Shown here: positions 24,948 through 32,802 of the stretch, piece by piece
How positions within the stretch are numbered: the first letter of the stretch is position 1
Layout of the letters: every line of letters begins with the position of its first letter
Assembly (NCBI GenBank): GCA_041305345.1
Contig: JBFYLP010000002.1
Coordinates: 124,001-188,000, forward strand
Length of the DNA stretch: 64,000 nt
Origin: JACRGC01 sp041305345
Lineage (GTDB): Archaea > Micrarchaeota > Micrarchaeia > Norongarragalinales > SBBD01
Direction: 5' to 3'
Made by a program: the position numbers and the translations under genes
Notes under the pieces: model-generated
What the model was told of the DNA's origin: nothing
Database searches by the model: none
What the model saw: the letters and a program-made list of their open reading frames with translations, nothing else

Positions 24948-25358
24948 ATGAGATTGATCATAGGAGCCCTGATGGCATTTTCGCTTGTGGCTTTCGGATG
25001 CATTGCAACGGAAAATGTGGCATCCCCAACGGCTTTCGTGAGCGCGAATGCTGCCACCACTGCCCCCACGGACTTGGGCGCTGCTACAACAACCCCAACC
25101 GATGCAAAGCCCGACAGATTTGCGATGTCGGAAGTTGGGAAGCACGCGGTAAAGGGCGATTGCTGGCTTGCAATCCAAGGAAAAGTGTATGATGTTTCGG
25201 ATTATACAAAGCATCCTGGAGGGGAGGCCATATTGGAGGGATGCGGAAAGGATGCCACGACGCTATTCGAGACAAGGCCGATGGGATCTGGGACCGCGCA
25301 TTCAAAGAAGGCTAGGGAGTATATGCAGAATTTTCTAATTGGCGAATTGGCAAAATGA
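24948..25358 (+). CDS. Cytochrome b5-like heme-binding lipoprotein
   Basis: A 136-residue exported protein. The signal peptide ends in a lipobox-like VAFGC (C18), followed by a Thr/Ala/Pro-rich linker to about residue 55. A cytochrome b5-type domain follows: KGDCWLAIQGKVYDVSDYTKHPGGEAIL contains the first heme ligand H89 in HPGG, and H118 in GTAHSKKA is the likely second. It would carry single electrons at the outer face of the membrane. ATG at 24948 has GGTGAT at a good distance; an in-frame ATG lies five codons before. A TATA-like TTTAAATA at about 24909-24916 is well placed. Partners may include the MsrQ-like protein at 26919. Confidence 0.9.
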   Translation: MRLIIGALMAFSLVAFGCIATENVASPTAFVSANAATTAPTDLGAATTTPTDAKPDRFAMSEVGKHAVKGDCWLAIQGKVYDVSDYTKHPGGEAILEGCGKDATTLFETRPMGSGTAHSKKAREYMQNFLIGELAK

Positions 25359-25397
25359 AAACGGGATCCGGAATATCCGGCTTGGGATGAAACTGCC

Positions 25398-26009
25398 TTA
25401 GAAGCCCAGTTTCTCGTTCACGAAGATGAGGTGCAGCCTTCCGGGATTGGGCTCCTTGCTAACCACAAGAAGCTTGTTCACGCTGCTTGGCGATCCGTAA
25501 ACCCTCATTGCGCGCTCGTTTTCCAGGGGAAGGACATAATCGTATATCCGCTTCACGCCCTGCCCATACGCCTGCACTATTTTCTGTGTTCCAACCACCC
25601 AGATGACCCTGCCAGCCCCGGAGGCATATGCGGGCAGCTGGCTTCCTGAAGCGGATGCAATGAGCAGCTTGCCATCCTCCGTGACTGCGTGAACGCTCCC
25701 AAGCGCAAAGTCGGGTGCGGCCCCGAGCTTTCGCATCTCTCCTGCCTGCATTGCCTTGTCCATCTTCTGGAATTTCATCCGGACCGAAGCGAACCTGCCG
25801 CTCTCGTTGATTTCCTTTGCTATTCCGGTTTCTAGGAGGGTTTGCGAGCTGTAGGTGAAAACCTCTGAGCCTTCCGGAATGAGCTCGAGAACTCGTTTTT
25901 TAGCCTCTTCCCTGTTTGCGGCCAGTTCAGCCCCGATGCCGTTCCTCCTTAGGGATTCGATTGTTTTTTCAACCGTGGCAATGTCTGCTAGCTGATCGTA
26001 ATATGTCAC
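25398..26009 (-). CDS. LUD-domain protein (LutC/YkgG-like)
   Basis: A protein of about 203 residues made of a single LUD domain: ATVEKTIESLRRNGIGAELAANREEAKKRVLELIPEGSEVFTYSS, then ASGSQLPAYASGAGRVIWVVGTQKIV and RIYDYVLPLENERAM. In bacteria LutC works with LutA and LutB in lactate oxidation. Lone archaeal LUD proteins have no proven role, and no lutA or lutB is in this window. GTG at 26009 has GGGTGA just upstream; a longer form from ATG at 26033 is possible. Confidence 0.85.
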   Translation of the reverse strand: MTYYDQLADIATVEKTIESLRRNGIGAELAANREEAKKRVLELIPEGSEVFTYSSQTLLETGIAKEINESGRFASVRMKFQKMDKAMQAGEMRKLGAAPDFALGSVHAVTEDGKLLIASASGSQLPAYASGAGRVIWVVGTQKIVQAYGQGVKRIYDYVLPLENERAMRVYGSPSSVNKLLVVSKEPNPGRLHLIFVNEKLGF

Positions 26010-26058
26010 AAAATCACCCACGATAGAATACAAGGCTTTTCCAATTTAAGGGTGATGT

Positions 26059-26252
26059 TTAGGGGTTCAGCTGCCAAACAGAATAATTAAGGATGGCCGC
26101 AAAACTGACCCAGAGGATGTAGGGGATGAGCAGAATAGGACCATGGGGCATTCAAGAAGAGCTGCAAGCAAAAAAGCTTCAGTGAAAATGGGGCCGATCC
26201 CTCCGGCGAGCTCGCAGCCGATCACTGAAATGAGCAATTTATTCCAGTCCAT
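26059..26252 (-). pseudogene. tspO: tspO remnant with large internal deletion
   Basis: From the ATG at 26252 the minus strand reads MDWNKLLISVIGCELAGGIGP-IFT, the opening of a TspO/MBR tryptophan-rich sensory protein. After a short join, a shifted frame reads LLIPYILWVSFAAILNYSVWQLNP and stops at 26059-26061, which is the TspO C-terminal helix. The 100 or so residues in between, including the tryptophan-rich helices, are missing. TspO binds porphyrins and related ligands. The clean loss of the middle with both ends preserved shows a deletion rather than random decay. Confidence 0.8.
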
Positions 26253-26361
26253 TGGTTTCCTTCGAACTTACTCATATTTTGACAACCCAATAATAATGGC
26301 ATTGATTGCACGCGTAACCCGCATATCCGCTTTATTAACTCGGGAAGCGTGTTAGTATTCG

Positions 26362-26844
26362 ATGAAATCCAAATCCCCTTATAAAATCAGCCTCCAAATT
26401 GAAGGACTAACGCTTCGCGCGCGTGTCACGAACGTTTCAAAGGCCGAGCAATACTTCCTGGAAAACCAGCTATACCAGCCATCCATACTAAAGCTCTCGG
26501 ATTCCGGCGGGAGGCGCGTGAAGTTTGATGATAAGCACGCAACATCCGATGCTGCCTGGCTGCTGTCACGCGAGGAGTATAGGAAAATGAAGCCGGGAGA
26601 GAGCCTTGAGTTCCGAAGCGTGATGATTTCCGAAAAGCCTAATTCGCCCTACCACCTCGGATGGTTCCCCTTCGAATCCGATTTGGAACCTGGAAAATAC
26701 AGCGCGCAGGTCGAGTGGTCAAGCGAGCATAACAAGTGGGAGGAATACGACATCCAACAGCAGATGCAGCGGATCAACGGCAGGATGAAGGGCGTATGGC
26801 TCGGGAAGGTATGCTCAAATAGCGCCGAATTGCTCCTCGAATGA
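26362..26844 (+). CDS. Hypothetical protein, predicted beta-rich
   Basis: A 160-residue cytoplasmic protein without a recognised family. It has alternating hydrophobic strands (YKISLQIEGLTLRARVTNVSK; YLSA-like QVEWSS near the end) suggestive of an immunoglobulin-like beta sandwich, and a conserved-looking LEPGKYSAQVEW motif. No catalytic residues stand out. The start ATG at 26362 is preceded by AT-rich sequence. Confidence 0.65.
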   Translation: MKSKSPYKISLQIEGLTLRARVTNVSKAEQYFLENQLYQPSILKLSDSGGRRVKFDDKHATSDAAWLLSREEYRKMKPGESLEFRSVMISEKPNSPYHLGWFPFESDLEPGKYSAQVEWSSEHNKWEEYDIQQQMQRINGRMKGVWLGKVCSNSAELLLE

Positions 26845-26918
26845 TTCGCCCTAGGCAACCCCCATTGAAACAAAACTTATTTTAATTCTTCCGGAATGTT
26901 ATTTTAGGGGGCGTACGA

Positions 26919-27668
26919 ATGGGCGATGGAAATGCAAGCAGCAGGCAAGGCTTGCTTTGGGAAATTGGGAGGAAAAGAATTTTTTTCCTGAAGGCCGCGT
27001 TGATGCTGGCGATATTTTGGCTCATCCAATTTTCATACCAGTTCTGGTTCGTTTCTGCCGGAGGCTTGGAGGATTCGGCCATCCGTGCATCATCGCTTGG
27101 CGGGGCTCTCCTCATAACGATCTCATTGCTAATAGGCCCAATGCAGGTGCTATCGCCAAGGCACAATTACATCGACCTTAGGAGGGCGTTTGGGGTAGCC
27201 GGATTTGCGCTGATAATGGTGCACGCCTTTTCCGTAATTGCATTCAGGTTTGGCGGCAACGTGCAAAAGGCGTATGCAAACCTTGATCCGATTGGAAGTG
27301 CGATCGCACTTGGCATCATTGCGTATTGGCTGCTTTTCCCTCTGCTGCTCACCTCGACTGATTGGGCTATGCGCAAATTGAGATTCCACAATTGGAAGCT
27401 TCTCCATAGGACCGTTTATTTCACCTGGATGATGGCGGTTTTCCATTTCCTAATAATCAGGCCCGATCAGCTTGCGAATTTCGCGGGCTTGCTGCTCCTT
27501 GCGGGAACGGCTTTGGTGTTCATCTTGCAAACCGCGGCCTTCGCAAAGAAAATATGGGGCTCAAGAAGCGGAATTGCCCTTTTTACAGCCGCCATGGTGT
27601 TCCTATTCCTGCTGTCCTGGCTGGCCCTGCTGTACCCCAAATACCTCAGGGTGCTTGGCATTGGTTGA
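26919..27668 (+). CDS. Ferric reductase-like transmembrane protein (MsrQ-like)
   Basis: A 249-residue membrane protein with six or so helices. It has the ferric-reductase/MsrQ heme-binding pattern: one His in GFALIMVHAFSVIAF and a pair in WKLLHRTVYFTWMMAVFHFLII, plus R/H-rich loops LSPRHNYIDLRRAFG. MsrQ passes electrons via b-type heme to the periplasmic methionine sulfoxide reductase MsrP; no msrP is present here. The cytochrome b5 lipoprotein 1.6 kb upstream is a possible partner. A GGGGG motif precedes the start. Confidence 0.8.
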   Translation: MGDGNASSRQGLLWEIGRKRIFFLKAALMLAIFWLIQFSYQFWFVSAGGLEDSAIRASSLGGALLITISLLIGPMQVLSPRHNYIDLRRAFGVAGFALIMVHAFSVIAFRFGGNVQKAYANLDPIGSAIALGIIAYWLLFPLLLTSTDWAMRKLRFHNWKLLHRTVYFTWMMAVFHFLIIRPDQLANFAGLLLLAGTALVFILQTAAFAKKIWGSRSGIALFTAAMVFLFLLSWLALLYPKYLRVLGIG

Positions 27669-27765
27669 TGGATTGCGGTTGCGGGATTGCATTTGCATCG
27701 GGGGTGCGGGCGCCATTGGTTTTTGCGATTAATCGGCAACTTGGTTTTTGATTCGTGAAAGGGGG

Positions 27766-28674
27766 ATGCGATTGCAAAAAAATTCAGCGTATTTTTACCT
27801 TTTCCTGACAATATTGTCCTGGTCGGCGATACCTGCAATCTCCAGGATTGCCCTTGAGGAGGTCGACAATTACCAGCTGCTGCTGTATACGAGCCTGGTA
27901 GGAGTGGTTGCGCTTTTTTGCCTCAATGCGTTCCGGGGAAAAATCCGCTTATTGAAGGGATATGGCATTGCAGATTACCTGAAAATGGGCTTGATGGGGG
28001 CGCTTGGGATTTTCCTTTACCACATATTCCTCTTCTACGGCTATGGGAATGCTCCGGCAGGCCAGGCGAACGTATTCAATTACCTTTGGCCGGTGTTCAT
28101 AGTGATTTTTTCCGTGCCAATCCTGAAGGAAAGGGTGGAGAAGTGGACGGTCGTTGCGGTGGCAATCTGTTTTTTGGGGGCCCTGGTTGCATTCACCGGC
28201 GGGCAGGGGTTCGCGGGCGCTTATGCAGCAGGATACGCCTCGGCTGCAATTGCAGCGGTGTGTTATGGCCTGTTTTCGGTCCTGGGGAAAAAAATGAAAT
28301 ACGACAAGGAGGCGAGCATGCTCATTTATTACGTTGCTGCGCTCGCCTTGGCCATTCCTGCAACAATTGCCTTTTCAAGCTTGGTTGTGCCGAAAAATGC
28401 ATCCACGCTCATCTCAATACTCGTTCTGGGGGGGATGACAAACTCAATTGCGTTCGTATTCTGGTTCAAGGCGCTTGAGAGGGGCAATACGCATATCGTT
28501 GCCAACCTCGCGTACGCGATTCCCCTGCTGGCAATGGTTTGGACGTACTTCCTGAACGCCGAGCAGTTTTCAGCGAACTCGGTGCTGGGCCTGATGCTGA
28601 TAATCCTAGGGATAGCTATCCAATCAATTTGGGCAAAAAAAGGGAAGGAGCGGGGAGGGCCTTTGCCAAAATGA
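27766..28674 (+). CDS. EamA/DMT-family permease
   Basis: A protein of about 302 residues with ten membrane helices in two EamA repeats. Typical elements are LTILSWSAIPAISRIAL at the start, the repeat-ending IFSVPILKERVEKWTVVAVAICFLGALVAFTGG, and a matching second half ending in VLGLMLIILGIAIQS. DMT permeases export or import small metabolites; substrate unknown. The ATG at 27766 is chosen, with an in-frame TTG 18 bases earlier as alternative; the purine-rich GAAAGGGGG abuts the ATG. Confidence 0.88.
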   Translation: MRLQKNSAYFYLFLTILSWSAIPAISRIALEEVDNYQLLLYTSLVGVVALFCLNAFRGKIRLLKGYGIADYLKMGLMGALGIFLYHIFLFYGYGNAPAGQANVFNYLWPVFIVIFSVPILKERVEKWTVVAVAICFLGALVAFTGGQGFAGAYAAGYASAAIAAVCYGLFSVLGKKMKYDKEASMLIYYVAALALAIPATIAFSSLVVPKNASTLISILVLGGMTNSIAFVFWFKALERGNTHIVANLAYAIPLLAMVWTYFLNAEQFSANSVLGLMLIILGIAIQSIWAKKGKERGGPLPK

Positions 28675-28821
28675 AGATTACGGTAAGCGGCTGGCAGTCC
28701 TTTTATGATGGCGCAGGGCAAAATGCGCCCATAGCCAAGGGCGGTTCAGGGAGGGGAAGCAATTAAAAATCGGATTTCCCTGTTAATTGCGCAAGATTCA
28801 GCTTTAGGGGGGAGGCGGGAG

Positions 28822-29904
28822 ATGGGCAAGCTCAATAAGGAAATATACCTGCAGTTCACACGGCCATTCAACTTGTATTTGGCCGAGTTCTGGCGCTCGC
28901 CCCTGCTCGTTCCAAACGTGAAAAAATTCCTTGGAAAGGGGCTTTCGGACCAGATCTGCTATTCCGATGGGAAGACGCAATATTATTACAGGCTTGTCTT
29001 GGAGATGCAGCTTTTGAAGAAGCACGTGCTCTCCTTGAACCCGAAGGATGCCGTATTTTCGGAGGAGAACAGCAAAACCTTCAGGGAACGCGTAGGGCGG
29101 ATGCGGAAGCTGATGGAGCATAGCTTCGAAGAGGACGAAATCCGGCCAATATATCGGAAAGCGAAAAAAACATTCGAGGAGCTTTATCCATATTATTATT
29201 TCAGCTATTTCATCGGGGGGCCCTGGGCTTTTGAATACAGGGCAAAATGGGGGAAGGATGCAAAGAGGGCGCTCCATCTTCAGTACGAAAACCGGGTATG
29301 CTCCGAGGGGCTGCTAAAGCAGTTCTCGAATTTCATCGAACTGCTTTGCATACACAAATTGGGGGATTTTGCAGCTGAAATTGATACGACATCCTTGAGG
29401 TTTGGGGAGGTGGAGGATTTGCTCCTGCGGGCAAGGGTTCCTAGCAGGAAGCTCGTCAAGCTTAGGGAAAACGGGTATGTTTACGCGAAGGGCAGGCTGT
29501 ACCTGAGCGACGATCTCCTCTCAGTCATTCGCAAACACGGCTACTCTTACGAACCCAAGGAGGCAGGAAAAGTTGAGGAGTTTGTCGGGGAGGTCGTATG
29601 CAAGGCCGGGAAGGCACTAGGGAAGGTGAGGCTCATATTCAAGGAAGATGATCTTGGGGCTTTTAGGAAGGGCGAAATATTGGTTGCGCCGATGACTCAG
29701 CCCATCTATATGCCCGCAATGAGAAAAGCAGCTGCAATCGTGACGGATGAGGGCGAAATCACCTCCCACGCGGCGATTGCTTGCAGGGAGCTTAGGAAAC
29801 CGTGCCTAATTGGCACAAATTCCGCAAGCCTGCTTCTCAAGGATGGCGACCTGCTAGAGGTTGACACCGAAAAGGGGGTTGCGCGCAAGGTCCACAAGAG
29901 ATGA
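28822..29904 (+). CDS. Orphan PEP-utilising mobile (swivelling) domain protein
   Basis: A 360-residue protein. The last 90 residues are a PEP-utilising enzyme mobile domain with the phosphorylatable-histidine motif ITSHAAIACRELRKPCLIGT (His316), preceded by the usual EILVAPMTQPIYMPAMRKAAAIVTDEG. In PEP synthase and pyruvate phosphate dikinase this domain carries phosphate between two active sites. Here neither the ATP-grasp nor the PEP-binding barrel is present. The first 240 residues are Tyr/Phe/Lys-rich and match nothing I know; a possible winged-helix stretch lies at about 190-230. It may be a stand-alone phosphocarrier or an antibiotic-modifying relative. Confidence 0.8.
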   Translation: MGKLNKEIYLQFTRPFNLYLAEFWRSPLLVPNVKKFLGKGLSDQICYSDGKTQYYYRLVLEMQLLKKHVLSLNPKDAVFSEENSKTFRERVGRMRKLMEHSFEEDEIRPIYRKAKKTFEELYPYYYFSYFIGGPWAFEYRAKWGKDAKRALHLQYENRVCSEGLLKQFSNFIELLCIHKLGDFAAEIDTTSLRFGEVEDLLLRARVPSRKLVKLRENGYVYAKGRLYLSDDLLSVIRKHGYSYEPKEAGKVEEFVGEVVCKAGKALGKVRLIFKEDDLGAFRKGEILVAPMTQPIYMPAMRKAAAIVTDEGEITSHAAIACRELRKPCLIGTNSASLLLKDGDLLEVDTEKGVARKVHKR

Positions 29905-30000
29905 GCGTTAGTTGGGGCTGAGGATGCGGGAATGGGGAATTTTGGGATATTGCCATACGGGAGGAAAGAACGCTTTTGAGCATTCAGCCGGGTTAGCAGC

Positions 30001-30570
30001 TCAGTTCGCTTTTTCGTTGAGGATGATTTTCTTCGTCATTCCAAACGGGTAGGTTTTAACGACCTTCTTGTCCTCAAGCCTTTGCAGCACCCGAAAGGTC
30101 TTGACTGCCGAAAAACCCGTGCTCAAGGCAAGCTGCTTTTGCGTCGCCTCCCCTCTTTGCCTTACCAGCTGGTCGTACATTGCCTTTTCATCGCCGGTAA
30201 GCAATGTCGAAATGGTGAAACTCCTAGTTTCCTTGCGGTCCTTTTCCCGCAGGTATTTCATCAGCACGTAGCCGTTTACCAGGAACGCTACGCCTGTAAG
30301 TAGCAAGCCAAGTGCCTGGATCGAGAGGACCTGTGAAAGGCCCATTTCCGGCGGCCGCTCCCTTCCAAAGAAGGGCCGCGTGGCATTATCCTGGATGAAG
30401 GGGGGGTTTGCTGCGGTTGCATTGAAGCCGCGTTCATTGTTGCCAGGGAATATGGGGATTATCTCATTGCGCCAAATTGCAAAATACGTGAAGGTCAAAT
30501 AGGTCATTACAAGGAAGCCGCCGTATATCAGGGAGAAGTATGCAAGCCAGCGCAATTCCTTCATATTCAT
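30001..30570 (-). CDS. Membrane-anchored winged-helix regulator
   Basis: A 189-residue protein with two membrane helices (about 8-32 and 82-104) enclosing an outside loop of about 50 residues. A cytoplasmic C-terminal winged helix follows (GDEKAMYDQLVRQRGEATQKQLALSTGFSAVKTFRVLQRLEDKKVVKTYPFGMTKKI). This is the archaeal layout in which a membrane segment senses a signal and the helix binds DNA. It is divergent from a MacB-type ABC operon, with 10-base tandem repeats in between that could be its binding sites. Start at 30570 or two codons later. Confidence 0.85.
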   Translation of the reverse strand: MNMKELRWLAYFSLIYGGFLVMTYLTFTYFAIWRNEIIPIFPGNNERGFNATAANPPFIQDNATRPFFGRERPPEMGLSQVLSIQALGLLLTGVAFLVNGYVLMKYLREKDRKETRSFTISTLLTGDEKAMYDQLVRQRGEATQKQLALSTGFSAVKTFRVLQRLEDKKVVKTYPFGMTKKIILNEKAN

Positions 30571-30614
30571 TTCACCTTATTACATTTTGACCCGAAATCA
30601 TTTCAATTCATTAC

Positions 30615-30634
30615 TTATTACAGGTTATTACAGG
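30615..30634 (+). repeat. Tandem 10-base repeats (iteron-like) in the divergent promoter
   Basis: TTATTACAGG occurs twice in perfect tandem (30615-30624, 30625-30634) and a looser third copy follows (TTAATAATATAGG, to about 30647). The 10-base period places the copies on one DNA face. The array ends just before a TATA-like TTTAATATATTT (about 30655-30666) that suits the GTG start at 30689. It is a likely operator of the membrane-anchored regulator. Confidence 0.6.
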
Positions 30635-30688
30635 TTAATAATATAGGTAGTTACTTTAATATATTTGTTCCCATTTGGTCGGGCTTAG

Positions 30689-31435
30689 GTGAATGAATTG
30701 CGGGAAAAGGAAAAAAAGGCGGTGCTCGAATTCGAGGATGTGGTGAAAGAGTACCGGATAGGCGACAAGACGCTAAGCGTGCTGAAGGGGCTCACATTCA
30801 CCGTAAGGCAGGGCGAATTCACCGTAATAATGGGGCCTTCAGGAAGCGGAAAAAGCACGATGCTGCAACTAATGGGCTGCCTGGACAAACCCACAACGGG
30901 CAAGGTGCGGATTGATGGGGAGGATGCCACGGTTGCAGGCTCAAACAGGCTTGCGGAGATACGGAGGGATAAAATTGGCTTCGTATTCCAGGCATTCAAC
31001 CTGCTTCCCAATTTCAGCGCCCTATATAATGTGGAGCTCGCGATGTCAATAAAGGAAATGCCGCATGGTGCGCGGGCGGATAGGGCAAAACGGCTTCTTG
31101 AGCAGGTGGGCCTTGCGCATAGGGAAGGCCACAAGCCGCCGATGCTATCGGGAGGGGAAAAGCAAAGGGTCGCAATAGCGCGGGCGCTTGCAAACAATCC
31201 CGCATTCCTGCTGGCTGATGAGCCAACGGGCAACTTGGATTCCAAGTCCGGGGAAGAGATAATGAAATTGATCGTGAGCCTTTGGAAGGAGCACGGCACG
31301 ACGATCGTAATGGTGACCCACGAGCCGATGGTTGCCCAATACGGCCAGAGGATACTGCATCTGATGGACGGCACGATTGACAGGGAGGAAAAGCCCGCAG
31401 AAATTTTGAAAAAGTATGATTTGAAGACGAAATAG
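30689..31435 (+). CDS. ABC transporter ATP-binding protein (MacB/LolD type)
   Basis: A 248-residue ABC ATPase. Walker A is MGPSGSGKST, the Q-loop is FVFQAFNLLPNFSALYNVEL, the signature is LSGGEKQR, and Walker B is LLADEPTGNLDSKSGE. The NLLPNFSALYNVELAM and DEPTGNLD stretches are typical of the MacB/LolD/FtsE branch, which drives mechanotransmission rather than classical substrate transport. The start is GTG at 30689, leaderless or nearly so after a TATA box. It abuts the next gene and works with the permease at 32803. Confidence 0.93.
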   Translation: MNELREKEKKAVLEFEDVVKEYRIGDKTLSVLKGLTFTVRQGEFTVIMGPSGSGKSTMLQLMGCLDKPTTGKVRIDGEDATVAGSNRLAEIRRDKIGFVFQAFNLLPNFSALYNVELAMSIKEMPHGARADRAKRLLEQVGLAHREGHKPPMLSGGEKQRVAIARALANNPAFLLADEPTGNLDSKSGEEIMKLIVSLWKEHGTTIVMVTHEPMVAQYGQRILHLMDGTIDREEKPAEILKKYDLKTK

Positions 31436-31444
31436 GTGGTTGGT

Positions 31445-32779
31445 ATGAAGGAAGGAATGGTTTTTGTGTGTTTGCTGTTGTTATTGGGAAGCGCACCTGC
31501 GGTTACCTATAACCTCACTAATGCAGGGTATTACCCCACAGCTGATTTCGAGGTGAAGAACCTTGTACAGATGCCCGATCGGGTTTATCCAGGCGACCAG
31601 GTAAGGCTGCAATTTACCGTTGAGAATAAAAGGGCGGGCGGATCGATTTCGGCCCAATTGACGGCATTGGTGCCCTTCCTTGGGGACAAATTGACATACC
31701 TTTTAGGCTCGATGGCGCAGGGCGCCTCCAAATCGGTGAATGTTGATTTTGAGGTGCCTACAGGCACAAAGCCGGGCAGCTATGAGATATTCCTTTTCGT
31801 GGTAGACGATATGAGATCGCAAACACAGGTGGGCGGCATACCGCTCGTGATAAATGAGCCGCAGCAAGGCAGCGTGCTTGTTGCAAAAATCAACCCCGTC
31901 GGGGATGCATTTGCAGGCGATTCCAGGAAGATTGCAGTTGAAATGGAAAATTACGGAAGCCTCGCAGCAACGGATGTGGTCGTGCAGATGCAATACAGCA
32001 CGTCGAATTCGATTTGGCCAATTGAGAACGACCGGATGTACATAGCCTCGATCCCAGCGAATGGCAGGGCGGAAGTCGAGTTCGACATAGGCATAAGCGC
32101 TAGCGCAACGCCCGCCTACTACCCCGTCACGCTCGTGATTAATTACAAGATGGACAAGCTCGGGCAGACTGCAATCACGCAGACTGCATCGCTCAAGGTC
32201 CTGGCAAAAACCAATCTCCTCATTACATCGGCCGGGGCAACTGCATCGTCGGATTCAACGGGGGGAAGTACGCTTGCAATAACCATTGCAAACACGGGGG
32301 ATACTGCGGTTAGGAGCGTTTATGCGATTGCATCCTCGGATGATTTTTCAATTTCGGGAATACCAGACCAATTCATAGGCACGCTGAATCAGGATGACTC
32401 CTCCTCGATGTCAGTGGCAATCACCCCCAAGCGCACAGGGATGCCCGCTAACCCCAGCGCTGCGCCCGGCACGGGATTCCAGCAAGGCACGCCCACTGGC
32501 GGAAAGGTGAACATAAAGGTAACATACAAGGATGCGATGAACATCGAGCACACCCAGATCCAATCAATTCAGGTAAGTGCCGGTGCAGCCTCATCTGCAG
32601 GAACAACCGGAGTTGGAAGCACCCAGCGATTTGGCAGGCAGCAGCAGGGCTTTAGGATATTCGGGATTGATTGGTGGATGATTGCTGGTGCGATTGTGCT
32701 CCTGGTTGGCGCATTCTTCGGATACAAATGGATGAAGAGGAAGGAGCACAAGAACGAAATAATTGTAAAGGGAAGGTAG
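31445..32779 (+). CDS. Exported CARDB/NEW3-domain protein (COG1361-like)
   Basis: A 444-residue cell-surface protein with a signal peptide (about 1-20), then three or so Ig-like beta-sandwich repeats. Examples are the stretches YPGDQVRLQFTVENKRAGG, DSRKIAVEMENYGSLAATDVVVQM and STLAITIANTGDTAVRSVYAIASS. It ends in one membrane helix (WWMIAGAIVLLVGAFFGYKW) and a basic tail, so it is anchored with the bulk outside. Proteins of this sort are regularly encoded between MacB-type ATPase and permease genes in archaea and may act as the extracytoplasmic adaptor. ATG at 31445 is chosen, three codons after an in-frame GTG that touches the preceding stop. Confidence 0.88.
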   Translation: MKEGMVFVCLLLLLGSAPAVTYNLTNAGYYPTADFEVKNLVQMPDRVYPGDQVRLQFTVENKRAGGSISAQLTALVPFLGDKLTYLLGSMAQGASKSVNVDFEVPTGTKPGSYEIFLFVVDDMRSQTQVGGIPLVINEPQQGSVLVAKINPVGDAFAGDSRKIAVEMENYGSLAATDVVVQMQYSTSNSIWPIENDRMYIASIPANGRAEVEFDIGISASATPAYYPVTLVINYKMDKLGQTAITQTASLKVLAKTNLLITSAGATASSDSTGGSTLAITIANTGDTAVRSVYAIASSDDFSISGIPDQFIGTLNQDDSSSMSVAITPKRTGMPANPSAAPGTGFQQGTPTGGKVNIKVTYKDAMNIEHTQIQSIQVSAGAASSAGTTGVGSTQRFGRQQQGFRIFGIDWWMIAGAIVLLVGAFFGYKWMKRKEHKNEIIVKGR

Positions 32780-32802
32780 GCCGGTGCGGGAATGGGGCGC
32801 AA

